Shown in pieces: positions 16,015-24,726 of a DNA stretch of 34,715 nucleotides. Position 1 is the first letter of the stretch. Every line of letters begins with the position of its first letter. The notes under the pieces are model-generated. The model ran no database searches. It saw only the letters and a list, made by a program, of their open reading frames with translations, and was not told the DNA's origin. Source of the DNA: Terriglobales bacterium (GTDB lineage Bacteria; Acidobacteriota; Terriglobia; Terriglobales; SCQP01); the NCBI GenBank assembly GCA_025450725.1, contig JANWLQ010000166.1:1-34715 (forward strand). The letters are read 5' to 3'. Position numbers and translations under genes: made by a program.

Positions 16015-18175
16015 GGAGACTGAGGATAGCAGGAGATGTGGTCTTTTGGGGGCGGGAGCGCATCTTAGGAGGGTGGCCTTTAGGTGGCAGTTAACCGCGC
16101 CGCAACCGATCTCGCGGACTGTCCGTTCGCGGCTGCCCAAGCTGACCGAGGCTTGGTTCCGGTTGCTTTTTGCCGAGGAGCGGCTGCGGACCTATGGCAT
16201 CGTCCGTGTCCCCGCCGAAACCGATGCGGCTTTGCAGAGCTGCTATGTTGGGCCGCTGCTGGCATTGCTCGAGCGGTATGCTCGTTCGGGGGATGTGCGG
16301 ATCCGCAGTGTTTATCGGGATGAGTTGCTGCGTTATGCCCCGCAGCGCGCCGCGCCGGAAGTGCGCCTGCAGTATTTTCGCGAACTGATCCCACAGCTCG
16401 AAGCGGCGATTTTGGAGGAGGTTCCTTCCGCGGCCGACCGCGCCAGAGCGACCGAAGAGCTGGCGGCGGTGCATGCCCCGCTACTGGCGACGCCCGAGAA
16501 AAAGCGGCTGACGATGCTGAGCTTCGGCGACTGCCTCATGTACGAGCTGCGTGTCTTTTTATTGGAGCGCAGCCGCGAAGCAGGCATTCCGCTCGACATG
16601 CGGTCTTATTACTTCAGTTCGCGCCAGGGCAAGGGCATTTCCACCGACTCGGTGCTCGACGCGATCGAGCGGGACAAGGCCGACCTGGTGGCGTTTAGTT
16701 TCTTCTCGTATGAGGGACTGCCGGTTTATCCCGCGCTTTTGCGCGATGCGGAGAAGCTTTCGGAGACCGACATTGCCGAGCGGGTCACCCAAATCATGAC
16801 GCAGGTGCGCGCCTTCGTGAATGAGGTGCGCGCGAAAACTGACATTCCGTTTCTGATTCACAATGCCTCGGGTCTGCCGCTCTCCCGGTACCGGCGCCGA
16901 CTGCCCTTGCTCCCGCCTTTGTCGCCAGCGCGCCGGCGCACGGTCGCGGCGTTAAATCAGGCAATCGAGGAGTTGGTGGCGCATACCGAGAATTGCCTGC
17001 TGGTTGACGAACAGTCGCTCGTGCGGCGGCACGGACTGCGGGCGTGCTCGCGGAGCGTGGTACCGGGGCGCGCTAAGCATGCCTATTTTCATACCCAGGC
17101 GTTCGGCGATTTTGCCGCCGGTCATTATCTTGCTAAGCTGCGCGCCTTCCATACTTTGCGGCGCACAAAGGTTCTGGCCGTGGACTTCGACCACACGCTG
17201 TGGCGAGGAGTGATGGCGGAGGGTCCGGTTGAGCATCTGCGCCCGCGGCAGGAGTTGTTGCGGCGGCTGCGCGAGGCGGGCATTCTTTTGGTGGCAGTGA
17301 GCAAGAATGATCCAGGGTCCATACGCTGGGCGGAGATGCATTTGCAGCCCGAAGATTTTGCACTGCTGCAAATTAGCTGGCGTCCGAAAGCCGAAGCCAT
17401 TGAGCAGGCGGCGCAGTTGCTGGATCTGGGCCTGGATTCGTTCGTGTTGATTGACGATAACCCGGCGGAACGGCATTTGGTGGCGCAGCAATTGCCCACG
17501 GTACAGGTGCTCGATGCACTGGACGCGGATTCTTGGCAGGCGCTGGAGTGGCTGCTGGCATTCCCCAATACGCGTCAGACGGCGGAAGCCAAACAACGCA
17601 CCGCCCTGTATCGCGAGCAGGTGCGGCGGCGGGAGGCGATGACCGAGCCGGTTGATTACAACGCGATGATGCAAAGCTTGCATTTACGCGTCCAGTTCGG
17701 CCCGGCCATGGCGGGCGACCTTGATCGTCTTTGCGAGCTGGTGCAGCGCACGAATCAATTCAATACCACCACCATCCGCTACTCGAAAGCGCAGTTGCAG
17801 GAGATGATGGCGAGTCCACGGTACGGGATCTATGTGGCCCATCTGTCGGATCGTTTCGGCAAGCAGGGGCTGGTGCTGGCGGTGGTGGTCTCGCGGCAGG
17901 GGGACGTCTGCACGTTTGAATCGTTCGTGATGAGCTGCCGCGCCATGGGGTTCGAGCTGGAACGGCTGGCCCTCGCCCTGACGATAGAAGCCGAGGAGGA
18001 TGCGCATACATTCGTCGGGCGATTTGTACCGACCGAGCGCAATAATCCGGCCGCCGAATTGTACTCCGCTCATGGTTTTGTCACTGCCGGGCCAGAGGAG
18101 TGGATACTCGGGCCTGGCGCCGAACGGCCGCAAGCGCCGGATTGGTTTGAAGTGCAGCTTCTGCAAGCCGCCTAG
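16013..18175 (+). CDS. FkbH-like HAD-IIIC phosphatase/acyltransferase with SGNH-like and GNAT-like parts
   Basis: About 720 residues from the ATG at 16013. After an N-terminal region, an SGNH-like segment begins at LSFGDCLMYELRVFL (Gly172-Asp173-Cys174). The HAD domain starts at VLAVDFDHTLWRGV with Asp391 and Asp393, continues with LLVAVSKNDPGSIRWAE and ends with FVLIDDNPAERHLVAQQ. The C-terminal GNAT-like part holds RTNQFNTTTIRYSKAQL. This order is the FkbH family (HAD-IIIC), which loads glycerate-derived units onto carrier proteins; polysaccharide-linked members also exist. The usual DLDNTLW motif is DFDHTLW here. No carrier protein or polyketide gene is nearby, so the substrate is unclear. 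The start is uncertain: a GTG at 16073 is possible, and the region before about residue 40 has no family signal. Confidence 0.88.
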   Translation: METEDSRRCGLLGAGAHLRRVAFRWQLTAPQPISRTVRSRLPKLTEAWFRLLFAEERLRTYGIVRVPAETDAALQSCYVGPLLALLERYARSGDVRIRSVYRDELLRYAPQRAAPEVRLQYFRELIPQLEAAILEEVPSAADRARATEELAAVHAPLLATPEKKRLTMLSFGDCLMYELRVFLLERSREAGIPLDMRSYYFSSRQGKGISTDSVLDAIERDKADLVAFSFFSYEGLPVYPALLRDAEKLSETDIAERVTQIMTQVRAFVNEVRAKTDIPFLIHNASGLPLSRYRRRLPLLPPLSPARRRTVAALNQAIEELVAHTENCLLVDEQSLVRRHGLRACSRSVVPGRAKHAYFHTQAFGDFAAGHYLAKLRAFHTLRRTKVLAVDFDHTLWRGVMAEGPVEHLRPRQELLRRLREAGILLVAVSKNDPGSIRWAEMHLQPEDFALLQISWRPKAEAIEQAAQLLDLGLDSFVLIDDNPAERHLVAQQLPTVQVLDALDADSWQALEWLLAFPNTRQTAEAKQRTALYREQVRRREAMTEPVDYNAMMQSLHLRVQFGPAMAGDLDRLCELVQRTNQFNTTTIRYSKAQLQEMMASPRYGIYVAHLSDRFGKQGLVLAVVVSRQGDVCTFESFVMSCRAMGFELERLALALTIEAEEDAHTFVGRFVPTERNNPAAELYSAHGFVTAGPEEWILGPGAERPQAPDWFEVQLLQAA

Positions 18176-18228
18176 ACGGTTTTGAGAACGCAGCAACGGG
18201 AAGCGGGCATTGCGGCATCTGGCGGGGT

Positions 18229-18708
18229 ATGGCATCCGAAACAACCCGCGACCACGAAGAGATTCAGAACTGGGCTAAGGCCCACAATGCGACCCCGGCG
18301 GTGGTCAGCCGCACCGGCGGGATGCTGCGCTTCGCGTTTTCGCCGCAATCGGCGTCGGAGCTGGAAGAGTTGGACTGGGACAGTTTCTTCAAGGTGTTCG
18401 ACGAGAAAGGGCTGGAGCTTGTCTACGACGACAAGCCCGGAAGCCGATTCCACAAGTTCATCTATCCGGAAACCGAAGCTGCGCGTTCCCGGGGCGAGCG
18501 CAAGGCGGCCGCGCCGGCGCGCAGTAAGAGCCGGATGCAGATTGCGGGCGGTGGTTCTTCGAAATCCCGGGCCACCAAGTCTTCGCGAACGACGCGAACC
18601 ACGCGAACAATGGCGGGCCGCGGCAAAACGAGCTCGACGGCAAAATCGGCAAAGGCGAAGACGAAGGCGACCAGCAGGACGCGCGCGAAGGGCCGCGAGG
18701 CGGCCTAG
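18229..18708 (+). CDS. Small conserved protein with histone H1-like basic tail
   Basis: A 159-residue protein in two parts. Residues 1-85 form a small acidic domain: DHEEIQNWAKAHNATPAVVS, RTGGMLRFAF, then ELEELDWDSFFKVFDEKGLE, LVYDDKPGSRFHKF. This matches a short conserved domain found in many bacteria (sometimes mislabelled as glucan branching enzyme) that has no proven function. Residues 86-159 are a low-complexity tail of Lys, Arg, Ser, Thr and Ala (KSRATKSSRTTRTTRT, KSAKAKTKATSRTRAK), like a histone H1 or AlgP-type DNA-binding tail. The DNA of the tail includes three 9-base units containing cgcgaac (18584-18608). It lies 53 bases after the FkbH-like gene and may be cotranscribed. DNA or RNA binding by the tail is an inference. 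Confidence 0.8.
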   Translation: MASETTRDHEEIQNWAKAHNATPAVVSRTGGMLRFAFSPQSASELEELDWDSFFKVFDEKGLELVYDDKPGSRFHKFIYPETEAARSRGERKAAAPARSKSRMQIAGGGSSKSRATKSSRTTRTTRTMAGRGKTSSTAKSAKAKTKATSRTRAKGREAA

Positions 18709-19238
18709 CAGTCCAAGCACGCCGCGCTCCGCCCTCCGCGACTCCCTGCCGGCGCGCCGACGAAACCTGTTTGCCGAGCGCGACTCCCTCCACCTGAAAG
18801 GCTGATTTGCGAACGATGTCGCCGCGCGCGAAGTGTGCAATAGCACTGCACACAGCTCTTACGGGTGGGCTCGGCTTGGTCTAACCACCGCAGGAAAGGC
18901 CTTAGTCAGCCGACGCGAAATTCCGTATCTTTGTTTTGTGTCCGCCTGAGTCTCGGCAATTGAGCCAGTGGCCGGTAGTTGCTTGCAGCGGTCCGTTCAG
19001 CTGAGCGCCCGAGCCGGTCGACAGCTAACTCCAATGCCAAGAAGGCGATAGCGCGCGCTTTGCGGGCTTTATGGTGAACATAATGCGCAAGAATTCTGCA
19101 CCGGTACAGAGCAAAAAATGTGCATATAGTAATGCCTATCGAATCCCTATACAGAAAATACCTGAGCGAACATCGGAAAAAGTCTTAACTATCTGGAATC
19201 AGGTAAAAGGTCGAGGTTAGTGCTGGTAGATTCAACGG
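18709..19238. other. 530-base intergenic region before the lipoprotein gene
   Basis: No open reading frame stands out. One perfect 7-base inverted repeat (GTGTGCA/TGCACAC) lies at 18833-18853, without a T-tract. From about 19075 to 19235 the base composition is clearly more AT-rich than the surroundings and contains several -10-like hexamers (TATAGT at 19125-19130, TATACA near 19152), but none has a convincing -35 partner. This is where the promoter of the lipoprotein gene is expected. I see no tRNA or riboswitch fold. Confidence 0.5.
18833..18853. repeat. Short inverted repeat
   Basis: Stem GTGTGCA (18833-18839) and TGCACAC (18847-18853), loop atagcac. It could be an operator or a weak transcript-end hairpin about 125 bases past the small basic protein gene; there is no T-tract on either side. 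Confidence 0.35.
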
Positions 19239-21617
19239 ATGTCGGTGACACATGTCCGCTCCGTTGTACTGGCTCTTGGGCTTCTCTTACTGGCTGGATG
19301 CGGTGGAGTCCCATTAGCTAATCTGACTGCCAAAAGCACTCAAGGCCAGCCCGTTGGGACAGCCTTGACAATCACGAGTTCGGCGCTGACCGGTACGCAG
19401 GGAACGGCGCTGAGTACAGTGCTGAACGCCACCGGGGGGACACTCCCGTATAGTTGGGCGATCAGCAAGGGCACCTTGCCGGCCGGCCTTGCGCTCAACG
19501 CGACGACGGGCGCAATCAGCGGGACGCCGACGGCGGCGGGCACCTTTACCTTTACTGCCACGGTCAGCGATAACGCGCAACATGCGGTCAGCGCGGCGGT
19601 GGCAGCGTCGATTGCGGCACAGGCGCCGGTGACGCAAGGCTTGCGGGTGGCCAATACGACGGTCTCGGGAACCGAAGGCGCGGCGGTGGCCGCCATGCTG
19701 AGCGCGACGGGGGGAACGCTTCCCTATCGCTGGGCGGTGAGTTCGGGTTCGCTGCCGCCGGGGTTGAGCCTGGATGCAAGTTCGGGTACGGTAAGCGGAA
19801 CACCGACGGTGGCGGGGAACTTCCCCTTTACCGCGACGGTCAGCGATAGCGCGCAACACAGTGCCAGCGCGCCGGCGACGGCCGCCATCGCGGCGCCGCC
19901 GACATCGACGGCGAGTACAGCGACCGACGCCTATGGGGGATTGACGGCGCTTCCCTGCCCGACGGCAAGTTCGCTGGGACGGCCGGCGGGGCACTTCTAC
20001 ACGGCCGAGATCGGGAGCCATTGGCATCTATGCACGCCGGCCGGGGATGCGTTCTGGATGAATGGCGTCTATAACGTTGATGCCACCGACGACGGCACCG
20101 ATTACCAAAATGTAAATCTAGCGAGCCTGGTGGCCGCCAAATACGCCAAAGGGCCGCTGCCCAATGCCACACTGAATTGGGCGCTGGAGAGCGTGAAGCG
20201 GCTGCAGGCATGGGGTTTCAACACCGTGGCGGAGTACGGTATCGGCTGGACGCTGCCAGTCTACAAGAGCTCGGATTGGGGCACGGCGGACGGGACCATC
20301 CCGGTGAAGCTGCCATTCGTGGCGATGGAGGCGCCGAGTCTCTACTCGCTGACCAACAGCAATGGCTATGCGGCGCAACCGGTGAAGAATTTGATTGCGG
20401 GGGTAAAGGCGAGCGTGTTCGACGGTTATCGTTCGCAGTCGCCGGACATTTGGGACGCGAATTGGAGCCAATGGCTGCAGGTTGCTCTGACCAAGGACTA
20501 CTCTATGCAGCAGGCGCTGCATGGTCCACATAGCGATTACCTAATCGGCATCAACATTGACGACACCGATAACCTGGAAGGCTTTGGAGCGGGCACGGAT
20601 TTTGTGACCGTGGACCAGGGTGTAGCGGCGAAAGGTTATGAGCAAGCGCATTTGGGTTGGATCATCCTGGTGACATCGCCCACGCAAACTTCGAACTCGC
20701 AACTGGGAGTGAGCTACAGCGACCCAACGGTATATTCGAAGGTGGCGCTCTCGAACTGGCTGGCGGCGCGTTACGGGAACAGCATCAGCGCGCTCAACAG
20801 TGCGTGGGAGGCGAACTACACCAGCTTCGGCAGCAACGGCGGCTGGGGCGTGGGTTCAGGCGTTTTGGATGAGGACGGAACCTGCCCAGCGGCGCACGGT
20901 TCGAGTTGCTGGGTTCCGACCGACGCCTATCAGCTTCATGGAGCGTCGGCCGGTATGGTAAAGGACTTGAACGACTTTCTGCTGTACCACGCCTCGCATT
21001 ACTTTTCCACCATCAAGAGCGATCTGGCCGCAGCAGCGCCGGGCGTGCTGTATATGGGGCCAACCTACGTTGGGACGTGGGGAACGCCCGCGCGCAAGGA
21101 GATCCTGGAGGCGGCGGCGCAGTCGTTGGACGTGATCAGTCTGCCCAGCATACCGGCGGACTGCTCGAACTGCGGCGACGCGCAGCAGCGGCTGGATTTC
21201 GTCGCACAGTACGGCGGCAACCTGCCATGGGTGAATTGGGAGGGATACCAAGCCAAGTCGGATTCTTACATGGCGCGGTACGCAACGCCGAGCGACGAAT
21301 TGAAGACGCAGGCGGCGCGTGGGCAGTTGTATGCGGCACGGATGAAGCTGGAGCTGGCGGCGGAGGATAGCAGCGGCGTTCGCCATATCGTGGGGCTGAA
21401 GTGGTGGGCCATGTACGATATGCGCGGCGAGCAGGCGAATTGGGGCCTACTGACAAGGCGCGACAACGCGTACGACGGGGTAGCGGATAAGCCGACGGCG
21501 GGCACGGATCCATGGGGGTACCCGACCGGAGGCGAGGAAGCGACGTATGGCGACTTCCTTAGCGGCGTGACGGCGGCCAACAAGGCGGCGTTCGCGGCGA
21601 TTGCAGGCGGGGGCTAA
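19239..21617 (+). CDS. Lipoprotein with two He_PIG Ig-like domains and a putative glycosidase-like domain
   Basis: A 792-residue protein. The lipoprotein signal is LALGLLLLAGC with Cys21. Two He_PIG repeats follow at about 44-128 and 136-215, each with the TxGxxxxxxLxATGGTLPYxWA...LPxGLxLxxxxGxxSGTPTxAGxFxFTATVSD pattern. Residues 230-792 form one large domain: LQAWGFNTVAEYG, YLIGINIDDTDNLEGFG, HLGWIILVTSP, LNSAWEANYTSFGSNGGW, and GLKWWAMYDMRGEQANWGL near the end. The same landmarks occur in the secreted protein encoded at 32478-34058. The layout (barrel-like repeats, WGFNT, a YG..ALNSAW segment as in some beta-galactosidase/agarase families) suggests a TIM-barrel glycoside hydrolase, but I cannot assign a family. 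It probably sits on the outer membrane and acts on polysaccharide. No strong Shine-Dalgarno sequence precedes the ATG. Confidence 0.82.
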   Translation: MSVTHVRSVVLALGLLLLAGCGGVPLANLTAKSTQGQPVGTALTITSSALTGTQGTALSTVLNATGGTLPYSWAISKGTLPAGLALNATTGAISGTPTAAGTFTFTATVSDNAQHAVSAAVAASIAAQAPVTQGLRVANTTVSGTEGAAVAAMLSATGGTLPYRWAVSSGSLPPGLSLDASSGTVSGTPTVAGNFPFTATVSDSAQHSASAPATAAIAAPPTSTASTATDAYGGLTALPCPTASSLGRPAGHFYTAEIGSHWHLCTPAGDAFWMNGVYNVDATDDGTDYQNVNLASLVAAKYAKGPLPNATLNWALESVKRLQAWGFNTVAEYGIGWTLPVYKSSDWGTADGTIPVKLPFVAMEAPSLYSLTNSNGYAAQPVKNLIAGVKASVFDGYRSQSPDIWDANWSQWLQVALTKDYSMQQALHGPHSDYLIGINIDDTDNLEGFGAGTDFVTVDQGVAAKGYEQAHLGWIILVTSPTQTSNSQLGVSYSDPTVYSKVALSNWLAARYGNSISALNSAWEANYTSFGSNGGWGVGSGVLDEDGTCPAAHGSSCWVPTDAYQLHGASAGMVKDLNDFLLYHASHYFSTIKSDLAAAAPGVLYMGPTYVGTWGTPARKEILEAAAQSLDVISLPSIPADCSNCGDAQQRLDFVAQYGGNLPWVNWEGYQAKSDSYMARYATPSDELKTQAARGQLYAARMKLELAAEDSSGVRHIVGLKWWAMYDMRGEQANWGLLTRRDNAYDGVADKPTAGTDPWGYPTGGEEATYGDFLSGVTAANKAAFAAIAGGG

Positions 21618-22074
21618 AACAAGCAGCCAGTGGCGCAAGACATCCCCAATAGCAGCACTGGGGAGGCTCGCTCCGCCGCGCTTCTTACAGCCCGCCGCGT
21701 TGACGCGTCGCCGCGGCGGGATTCGCTTCAGGTCGGCAGGCCGCCGTTCGGGAGGCGCGCCTCCGTTCGCTGCACCCGGTCGCGACTCCGCACCCCGCAA
21801 CCCAACGCGGTTGCGGGGGCCCCGGTCCCCACTCCGGTCCGCGTTATCGCTCCACCCCAGAACCGACGACGGTTCTGGGGCCCCGGCCTGCGGCCATCTC
21901 CGGGGAGAGGGGGTCGAAGGTGCGGCGGAAATCGATTCACGGCAGCGGGCCACCCTTCGGAATTACGGCCATCCCTGCGCGCAAAAGCCGCGCAGGGGGC
22001 CTTGGTACGACCACCCCAGCGCCCAGAAGCGGTGCTGGGGACCCCGGTACGACCACGTCCAAGCGGCTCTGGGG
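21618..22074. repeat. Cluster of hairpin-bearing dispersed repeats (copy 3)
   Basis: No gene in these 457 bases between convergent genes. It holds four strong hairpins: 21793-21818 (CCCCGCAACC/GGTTGCGGGG), 21855-21880 (CCCCAGAACCG/CGGTTCTGGGG), 21973-21997 (CCCTGCGCG/CGCGCAGGG) and 22014-22040 (CCCCAGCGCC/GGTGCTGGGG). Each right arm is followed by a CCCCGG-like box and often by TACGACCAC. The stems differ in sequence but stay paired. The cluster reaches the stop of the minus-strand M48 gene and could end transcription from both sides, though no T-tract is present. Confidence 0.8.
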
Positions 22075-23706
22075 CTACTGTTTCGGGACGGGCGAGGCGC
22101 TGGCGGTTTGCGTCGTCGCTTCACGGGTCAGGAAGATCTCGACGGGAGTGATTTCGAACGAGAGCTTATCGCGTCCGGAAATAATGGCGGCCGCCGGGGC
22201 CTTGAGTAAGCTGATCTGGTCGGTCCAGGGATCGAGGTGGATGCGGCTGCCCAAAGCCATCGCAGGTTCCTGGTTGGGGTTGCGCGGCTGTAGGGCGGGG
22301 GCGGAGGCGATCAGCGCATTCATGCGATCGAGTCGGCCTTTTAGCACGATCGGGTTGCCCATGTGGGCGGCGACCAGATTGGGCATGCCCTCGGCCTGAT
22401 GGCTGAGCGCCAGTAGGAACAATCCGGCCTGGCCGAGGTGGCTGGCATAGGGGGAATTGTGCAATAGCTCGAGTCCCTTCTGGTCGGCCGCGGCTTCCTC
22501 GGTGGGGGTGCGCATCATGCGGATCTGCCGGAAGGCGTCCTGATCGGGGAAAATCATGCGGTCGTCGAACGCGTACTTGGTGTCAATTCCCTGGTTGAGC
22601 ACGATGTGGCCGAGTTCGTGGGCGATCACCATGGCAAGGCTGGCCTCGTCGGGCAGCACATCGATCAATCCGCGGCTAATCACGATGGTGTGGCCGACGG
22701 TGAACGACTCCATCGGAGTGGTCAGCATGACACGACAGCGGACCTCAGGTTCGATGTTGAGCTTGTTGGTCACCTCAAGGTTGTTGGTCACGGTGTCGAG
22801 CACCTTGTCGACCGCGCCTTCGGGGGAGAGCAGACCAGCCTTTTGCATGCGGACGAGAACGTCGTCCTCGGCCTTGCGCTCCCAATCGCGCTGGCGGGTT
22901 AGGGGAGCCTTGTCGTGGGAGGTCTGGCTCTGGTCGTCAATGGCCGATTGGCTATCCACCTGGATGTCGGTCAGCTCGGAGTGATTGGCGGAAGCAAGGT
23001 CGTAGCCCCAGAAGCGGGTGTAAGCCTTGATCAAAGTTTTGTTGACTTCGCCTTCTTCGGTATAGATGGCGGTCGGGAGCCAGTAGCCAGGGCCCATCTG
23101 GGTGCGCCAGCTATCGAAATGGAAGAAATGATGGGTCATGGGGTCGGGCACGAAGGTGCCGTCGAAGCGGACGATGTTATCCCCCTGGTCCTCGACCCAA
23201 ATACGTCCTTTGAAGCTGCCATGGGCGTAGCCCTTGCGCGGGACAACGTCAAACATATAGCAGCGAACGTCGCCGAGGAAGGCTTGGCCCTGATAATCAA
23301 AGCTGTAATAGGTGTCATTGAAGCGATAGCGATCGGGCATCATCATCTGCACAAAGCCGCGGGGATCGTAACGGCTATGGAAAAGTCCGCCGGCTTTGGC
23401 GAAAAAGCCGGTGTCGGTCTTGGTGAACATCGGTTCGCTGAGGCCATGGCTGAGATCCATGTAACCCAGGAAGTAAGTGTCACCGGCCGGTACGGATTGG
23501 AGATCCACATTGGGCTTGAGATTCTGAAGATAGGTTTCAACGCGCGGCTGGTATTGGACAACGCGATCGCGGAAGGCGCGTTCCTGGGCAATGACGCGAT
23601 TAATGATGCCTTGGATGTTGGTGTCGGCGGCGGGCGTCTGGGCACTGACAGAGAGGGAGAGTGAAGCGGCGAGCGCGACGGCGGCGAGAAGGGAATGGGT
23701 GCGCAT
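22075..23706 (-). CDS. M48-family zinc metalloprotease with long N-terminal domain
   Basis: A 543-residue exported protein. The signal peptide is at 1-22 (HSLLAAVALAASLSLSVSAQ). The C-terminal peptidase has HELGH at 363-367 (His363, Glu364, His367) and the third ligand Glu404 in EEAAAD. The N-terminal 300 residues are not part of M48: GDTYFLGYMDLSHG, then YMFDVVPRKGYAHGSFKGRI, WVEDQGDNIVRFDGTF, HFDSWRTQMGPGYWLPT. This pattern recalls the LolA/RseB-like outer-membrane lipoprotein-sorting fold. The ATG at 23706 has GGAGG 8 bases upstream; an upstream ATG at 23733 would overlap the TonB-like gene by 4 bases. It is probably a periplasmic quality-control protease, last gene of the PEP-CTERM run. 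Confidence 0.9.
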   Translation of the reverse strand: MRTHSLLAAVALAASLSLSVSAQTPAADTNIQGIINRVIAQERAFRDRVVQYQPRVETYLQNLKPNVDLQSVPAGDTYFLGYMDLSHGLSEPMFTKTDTGFFAKAGGLFHSRYDPRGFVQMMMPDRYRFNDTYYSFDYQGQAFLGDVRCYMFDVVPRKGYAHGSFKGRIWVEDQGDNIVRFDGTFVPDPMTHHFFHFDSWRTQMGPGYWLPTAIYTEEGEVNKTLIKAYTRFWGYDLASANHSELTDIQVDSQSAIDDQSQTSHDKAPLTRQRDWERKAEDDVLVRMQKAGLLSPEGAVDKVLDTVTNNLEVTNKLNIEPEVRCRVMLTTPMESFTVGHTIVISRGLIDVLPDEASLAMVIAHELGHIVLNQGIDTKYAFDDRMIFPDQDAFRQIRMMRTPTEEAAADQKGLELLHNSPYASHLGQAGLFLLALSHQAEGMPNLVAAHMGNPIVLKGRLDRMNALIASAPALQPRNPNQEPAMALGSRIHLDPWTDQISLLKAPAAAIISGRDKLSFEITPVEIFLTREATTQTASASPVPKQ

Positions 23707-23729
23707 GGTGGGGACCTCCAAATTCAAAT

Positions 23730-24716
23730 TCATTCAGCGAGCTGGAACAGGACATGGACGATGGCGTTGGTGGAGACGGGTTGACCGTTGCGGGTGGCGG
23801 GCTTGAAACGAATTTCACGCGCGACCTCGACGGCCTGTTGATCGAGTCCATAACCCAGTCCGCGCACGAGGCTGCCCACCTCAATGTTGCCGGAGGCGAG
23901 GAAGCTCACGCGGATGAGAACTTCGCCCTGGATACCGGCGGAACGGGCTTCGGGCGTGTATTTGGGTTCGGGCTTGTAAAGAATTTCGACCGGGCTGATG
24001 GCTTCCGCCGCAGCAACGGCGGCGCGAGCGGGACCGGCGGCGGCGGCACCGTCCCCAAACCCGGCGGACTGGACTCCGCGACCATTGCCGTTACCGTTGC
24101 CCCCTCCGCCGCCGTGTCCGTCCGCCGCGTCGCCGAAACCGGCGGACTGGACCCCGCGGCCGTTGCCGCCGCTTGGCTGAGCGTTAGTCGCGGCGCTTCC
24201 GAAGTCTCCGAGGTGGGCGACGTTGGTCAGCGGCGAGTGGGCGACGCCTTTTACGCCCGAGGGAGAGCCGAACCCGGCAAGTTGAACCGGGCGGCGCAAG
24301 GCGGCGGCATCGGGGGTGGGACTCAGTTTAGGAAGGGGCGACAATGCGGCGGCCATTTGAGTGGGGCGCGGCACAGGCTTTACCGCCTTGACGGGACGCG
24401 GCGCGACGATCTTGGGGGGATCGAAATGCGCGAGGCGGACGGGCGTGGGAATGGGCGCCGGGCGGCGGATGACCTCGCGCACCGGCTGGGTGATGCGAGG
24501 CGGCCTTACTTTCGGAGGCGGCGGCGGCGGTACGTAGAGCAGGACGGTACGGGCCGGGGCAATGGCACGAATGATGGGTGCGCGGGTCGCGGGCACGGCC
24601 ATGACGACGGCAAAGATCGCAGTCTCAATCGCCAGCGCGCGGCCAATGCCGCGCATACGCTGCGCGCGACTTGGACCATCGGGAAGGGGAGCGAAACTTG
24701 GAATGTTGTCGGTCAT
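23730..24716 (-). CDS. TonB-like energy-transducing protein
   Basis: A 328-residue protein with a short cytoplasmic tail (MTDNIPSFAPL), one transmembrane helix at about 27-45 (LAIETAIFAVVMAVPA), a Pro-rich periplasmic stretch starting YVPPPPPPKV, and a Gly/Asn-rich spacer with repeated GRGVQSAGFGD units. The C-terminal TonB domain (about 243-328) reads EILYKPEPKYTPEARSAG, IQGEVLIRVSFLASGNI, VAREIRFKPATRNGQPVST. No ExbB or ExbD is in the window. Standalone TonB-C proteins like this are common in Acidobacteria. AGAGAG precedes the ATG. Its first 11 residues and about 30 bases of DNA around the start are duplicated in the short ORF just upstream. Confidence 0.9.
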   Translation of the reverse strand: MTDNIPSFAPLPDGPSRAQRMRGIGRALAIETAIFAVVMAVPATRAPIIRAIAPARTVLLYVPPPPPPKVRPPRITQPVREVIRRPAPIPTPVRLAHFDPPKIVAPRPVKAVKPVPRPTQMAAALSPLPKLSPTPDAAALRRPVQLAGFGSPSGVKGVAHSPLTNVAHLGDFGSAATNAQPSGGNGRGVQSAGFGDAADGHGGGGGNGNGNGRGVQSAGFGDGAAAAGPARAAVAAAEAISPVEILYKPEPKYTPEARSAGIQGEVLIRVSFLASGNIEVGSLVRGLGYGLDQQAVEVAREIRFKPATRNGQPVSTNAIVHVLFQLAE

Positions 24717-24726
24717 GATTTTCTCT

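Noticed and set aside
18709-19238. Possible riboswitch or small RNA gene in the AT-rich intergenic region
   Set aside because: Only one 7-base stem is visible; no known aptamer motif, tRNA arm or terminator with T-tract.
21780-22045. Possible CRISPR array
   Set aside because: The repeated units are hairpins of differing sequence with irregular spacing; no constant repeat with unique spacers and no cas gene.
22915-23664. Plus-strand open frame of 249 codons
   Set aside because: Antisense to the M48 protease, no recognisable motif or ribosome binding site.
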